Positions 61,562 to 64,000 of a stretch of DNA of 64,000 nucleotides are shown piece after piece. The notes under the pieces were generated by a model. It worked only from the letters and a program-made list of their open reading frames with translations, did no database searches and was not told where the DNA came from. The DNA lies in NCBI RefSeq assembly GCF_002019595.1, contig NZ_KV917369.1, forward strand, positions 899,815 to 963,814. Reading direction: 5' to 3'. Source of the DNA: Priestia abyssalis (lineage in GTDB: Bacteria > Bacillota > Bacilli > Bacillales > Bacillaceae_H). The number at the start of each line of letters is the position of its first letter. Within the stretch, counting starts at the first letter, position 1. The position numbers and the translations under genes are program-made.

Positions 61562-61784
61562 GAAACTCACTTCCTATATCACATGAAAATATGTTTGTCA
61601 ATAAAAATTGTTGTCACATGACGCAGCATTTACTTCTTGTCCATCTCTTATTAGTATATAATGGAATACCTTATAGAGTGGAAAATTATTCTGAAAATAT
61701 GCCTGCATGCTTTATAGCTGACAGAATTTAGTATAATACTTAACTAGTTATATGTCGATATATGTAAATATATAAATCCACATA

Positions 61785-61980
61785 AATAATTTAATATGGG
61801 CAAAAAGCGCCCATGTCATATTATTTACGCATAAGCGGCTGCCAAGCGACATTAAGGGCTCTTGTCAGCCGCTTATACGAGAACCTTTGAGGGCGAATTC
61901 AATCAAGTTGTCTGGATCTCCGATTGTGATGCCTCTCGATTGAATGAAGACGTGTCGAGTTATGAAGTAGGATATATATA
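61785..61980. repeat. Interspersed repeat, copy E (full length)
   Basis: Hairpin AATAATTTAATATGGGC/GCCCATGTCATATTATT (61785-61820 region), then AAGCGGCTG...CAGCCGCTT (a second hairpin). The blocks ACCTTTGAGGGC, TCAAGTTGTCTGGAT, CCGATTGTGA, CCTCTCGAT, GACGTGTCGAGTTAT and GGATATATA follow, the same order as in copy B. It fills most of the 61562-62075 gap. The remainder is AT-rich promoter region of the LytTR gene. Confidence 0.78.
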
Positions 61981-62075
61981 TAGCTGAAATTGGAATCGAA
62001 ATATTAAATCTAAGCCAAGAATGATTGTGGTGCTGATATAGTCGAAGATATCAAAATGAGAAAAGAGGCTGTAAT

Positions 62076-62369
62076 ATGATTGATCATATTGTGATCGTGA
62101 AATTTAGTGAGACGACAACGCAAGAACAATTACTAGAAGTTGTTGAACGGTTTAAAGCGTTAAAGAACCATCTATCAGGAGTCATTGATCTTCAAGCGGG
62201 CCTTAACTTTTCGGAAAAAAGTCAAGGCTACGACGTTGTATTGACTGTTCGATTTGAAAATCGTGAGGCGCTTGAAGCATATGGGCCGCATCCCGAGCAT
62301 CAAGCTGTCGCTGCTTTTATTCGAGAAGTTGGAAGAGTGGACAGCATCGTCGTGGATATTGAAATCTAA
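62076..62369 (+). CDS. Dabb-domain (stress-responsive alpha/beta barrel) protein
   Basis: 97 residues; AAAAGAGGCTG precedes the ATG. Starts MIDHIVIVKFSETTTQEQLL with the typical H-x-V-x-x-K-F strand. GLNFSEKSQGYDVVLTVRFE and YGPHPEHQAVAAFIREVG complete the domain. Dabb proteins are small dimeric barrels; some are enzymes, many are uncharacterised. It lies upstream of a TIM-barrel gene and may be co-transcribed. Confidence 0.9.
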   Translation: MIDHIVIVKFSETTTQEQLLEVVERFKALKNHLSGVIDLQAGLNFSEKSQGYDVVLTVRFENREALEAYGPHPEHQAVAAFIREVGRVDSIVVDIEI

Positions 62370-62490
62370 GAACGGGTTGTTATTCATTCTAACGGTCATG
62401 AAAAATGAACAAGATTTTAATGTAATGTGTTCTAGAGATCTAAAAAAGGTGGTTACAATAGGGGGGAGCATTCAAAAAGGAGTGTGAAAG

Positions 62491-63291
62491 ATGAGCTATA
62501 TTCGCTTGAAAACCGGGCTAAATGCGGACCATATTCAAGAGCGGCTTACATACCACCCAGAAATTATCGAGCTTCACTTAGTGGAAGACGATTTGTATCA
62601 CCCGGAAAGAATCGTGGAATGTGTACAATGGTTAAAATCTAAAGATGTTCGTGTGTACTTGCATCATCCGATGACGTACAAAGGACAATACTTGGATATT
62701 ATCAGTTCAAATCAAGAGATGCGAGATCATTATGACTGGTCCTGCAATGTTCTGGCATCCATTTGTCAACAAGAAGGGATCAAATGTGTCATTCATTGCC
62801 ATTATGCATCCTCGGAAAGCTCGGATTATCAAGATCGGGCCAAAAGGAAAGAAACGAGAAAGCGAATTGAAACGGTATTACAGATTTGTGAAAAGTCTTT
62901 TCTTTGGGAAGATACGACCGGAGGGATCTTCTCGGCTGAAAACCCATTCCTGCTTTCAGAAATGGTCGATCCATTACAGTTACCGTTAAACATTGATATC
63001 AGCCATTCGTTTATCGCGCTAAAAGGTGATAACCAAAAACTACAAAAGCACTTAGAGGGATTTTGTCCATATGCAAAGTATTTTCACGTTGTCGATAGCA
63101 TGGGTGTTACTCATGATTCATTGCCATTAGGCGAGGGGAACATCAAATGGGCAATGGTGAAACCATATGTGAAGGATACAGATTTTGTGTTCGAAATCAA
63201 TCTAAGTTCCTCCGATCACCGTGACTGCACTCCAATGATCAGAAGTGCAGATTATTTTAACCGTATTAAAGAGGCAGCCTTTTTTAAATAA
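62491..63291 (+). CDS. TIM-barrel sugar phosphate isomerase/epimerase-like protein
   Basis: 266 residues; AAAAAGGAGTGTGAAAG precedes the ATG. Strands ending in acidic or His residues (IIELHLVED; VRVYLHHPMTYKG; CVIHCHYAS; LWEDTTGGIFSAENP; LNIDISHSFIALKG; YFHVVDSMGVTHDSLPLGEG; FVFEINLSSSDH) fit the xylose isomerase-like/AP endonuclease 2 barrel with bound metal. Substrate not deducible. It follows a Dabb-domain gene and ends in a strong terminator. Confidence 0.8.
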   Translation: MSYIRLKTGLNADHIQERLTYHPEIIELHLVEDDLYHPERIVECVQWLKSKDVRVYLHHPMTYKGQYLDIISSNQEMRDHYDWSCNVLASICQQEGIKCVIHCHYASSESSDYQDRAKRKETRKRIETVLQICEKSFLWEDTTGGIFSAENPFLLSEMVDPLQLPLNIDISHSFIALKGDNQKLQKHLEGFCPYAKYFHVVDSMGVTHDSLPLGEGNIKWAMVKPYVKDTDFVFEINLSSSDHRDCTPMIRSADYFNRIKEAAFFK

Positions 63292-63298
63292 TATTTCG

Positions 63299-63340
63299 AA
63301 ACAAAAACAGTCTTTCCGAATGGGAAGACTGTTTTTGTTT
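63299..63340 (+). terminator. Strong intrinsic terminator
   Basis: AAACAAAAACAGTCTT (63299-63314) pairs with AAGACTGTTTTTGTTT (63325-63340), with TCC/GGG inside. Nearly the same sequence as the terminator at 60274. Confidence 0.93.
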
Positions 63341-63396
63341 AAGTATACCTTTTTCAGTAAGTACAGATGCCCGCTTCAATACTTCTCTTTAGACAA

Positions 63397-63843
63397 TCAA
63401 TCGTCTCTTTTCATTTGCTTGATGCGGTACAAAATTAGCATCACCACAACACCGCTTACCGTATCAAGTATGACATCTGTCAATCGTCCATCGCGATTCA
63501 AAATGAACGCCTGATGAACCTCATCCGTAAAAGCAAAAATCGCTGTCAGCAAACCTGCCAACATATAGCGTCCTCTTCGATCTCGCAAGTTACAATAAAA
63601 CAAAAAAGCAAGCAATCCAAAAGATATCAGATGGACCAGTTTTCGTGCGAGAAATTCTAGATCCAATTCCAATTCAACTGGGTTATAAAAACGGCTTCCC
63701 GGTTCCAAAATCGAGAAAAGACTTACATCCTCCTTCAACGCCGGCAGGGAAATCCATGTCGCCGGCTCCGTCACCCGCAGCCCTGGCGTATTCGAGGTAT
63801 AAAAAATGGAAAGCATTAATAAGATTAATAGTCGTTTGCGCAT
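63397..63843 (-). CDS. VanZ-like family membrane protein
   Basis: 148 residues from the ATG at 63843 (GAAGAGGATTGTATT upstream). Four membrane helices. Characteristic parts: FLARKLVHLISFGLLAFLFY with the conserved K-x2-H, then LLTAIFAFTDEVHQAFILNR with D-E-x-H-Q and GRLTDVILDTVSGVVVM with D-x2-D. The family includes VanZ, which raises teicoplanin resistance; most members have unknown roles. The 157 bases to the window end show no gene. Confidence 0.92.
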   Translation of the reverse strand: MRKRLLILLMLSIFYTSNTPGLRVTEPATWISLPALKEDVSLFSILEPGSRFYNPVELELDLEFLARKLVHLISFGLLAFLFYCNLRDRRGRYMLAGLLTAIFAFTDEVHQAFILNRDGRLTDVILDTVSGVVVMLILYRIKQMKRDD

Positions 63844-64000
63844 AATACAATCCTCTTCAATAGTCATTTCATCATTCTATCTTTCATCATCTGATTAACA
63901 AGATTATTAGCACATCGCACATCATGAATTTATTTCAAAATCTGTCTAATTGTAGCTCAACTTATCATCTGTGACAAATCTTTTCGTGTATAGGCTGCTG

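Noticed and set aside
1..64000. CRISPR arrays, tRNA or rRNA genes, prophage, intact insertion sequences
   Set aside because: No regularly spaced repeats, tRNA-like cloverleaf, rRNA signature, transposase or phage structural gene was recognised on either strand.

Overview
The window reads as a chromosomal segment of a Gram-positive, low- to mid-GC Bacillaceae bacterium. Evidence: strong AGGAGG-type ribosome binding sites, TTG/GTG starts, many intrinsic terminators, the B. subtilis-type kip/pxp gene set, YdbC, YitT, RpiA, SLH-anchored murein hydrolases, and Bacillus-style small membrane proteins. No rRNA, tRNA, CRISPR array, prophage or intact insertion sequence was seen.

Layout. (1) 1-1442: 3' end of a peptide/nickel-type ABC importer (two permeases). 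(2) 1619-10360: an IclR-regulated beta-oxidation-like island: acyl-CoA dehydrogenase, class III CoA-transferase, AAHS-type MFS transporter, 3-hydroxyacyl-CoA dehydrogenase, PcaF/PaaJ-like thiolase and enoyl-CoA hydratase. The content resembles the proteobacterial dca (dicarboxylate) pathway. (3) 10839-12510: a lone membrane protein and a decayed gene. (4) 12748-21314: a complete five-gene oligopeptide-type ABC importer followed by an amidase and an M20 amidohydrolase. (5) 21398-22406: tatA and rpiA. (6) 22642-30621: 5-oxoproline module: kipR, ycsI-ycsG-pxpA on the minus strand, and pxpB-pxpC-accB-accC divergently on the plus strand. Near-identical palindromes lie at all three promoters. (7) 30705-34973: miscellaneous genes including an orphan 654-residue P-loop protein.

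(8) 35203-49127: an exopolysaccharide locus of about 14 kb. It combines Pel-type components (epimerase, PelF with a TPR tail, PelG-like transporter, polysaccharide deacetylase, and a GH114-like hydrolase fused to a GAF-like region) with parts not expected in a canonical pel operon (ATP-grasp protein, MurJ-like flippase, DPM1-like GT2 plus DUF2304, GT-C-like membrane protein, two coiled-coil proteins). A promoter, a structured leader and an intrinsic terminator precede pelF.

(9) 49146-58362: small membrane proteins, a YdcF-like protein, an S-layer-anchored lytic transglycosylase, an MHYT-PAS-GGDEF-EAL protein, and a c-di-GMP-I riboswitch directly upstream of a 39-residue membrane peptide; then an acyltransferase. 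(10) 58852-63843: S-layer amidase, a LytTR regulator coupled to a kinase-less membrane sensor, a Dabb protein, a TIM-barrel protein and a VanZ-like protein.

An interspersed non-coding repeat family, built on a hairpin near GGACATGACCAAAGAACGG, occurs at least five times (2428, 10547, 32786, 56405, 61785). All assignments rest on reading the sequence; no searches or folding programs were run.
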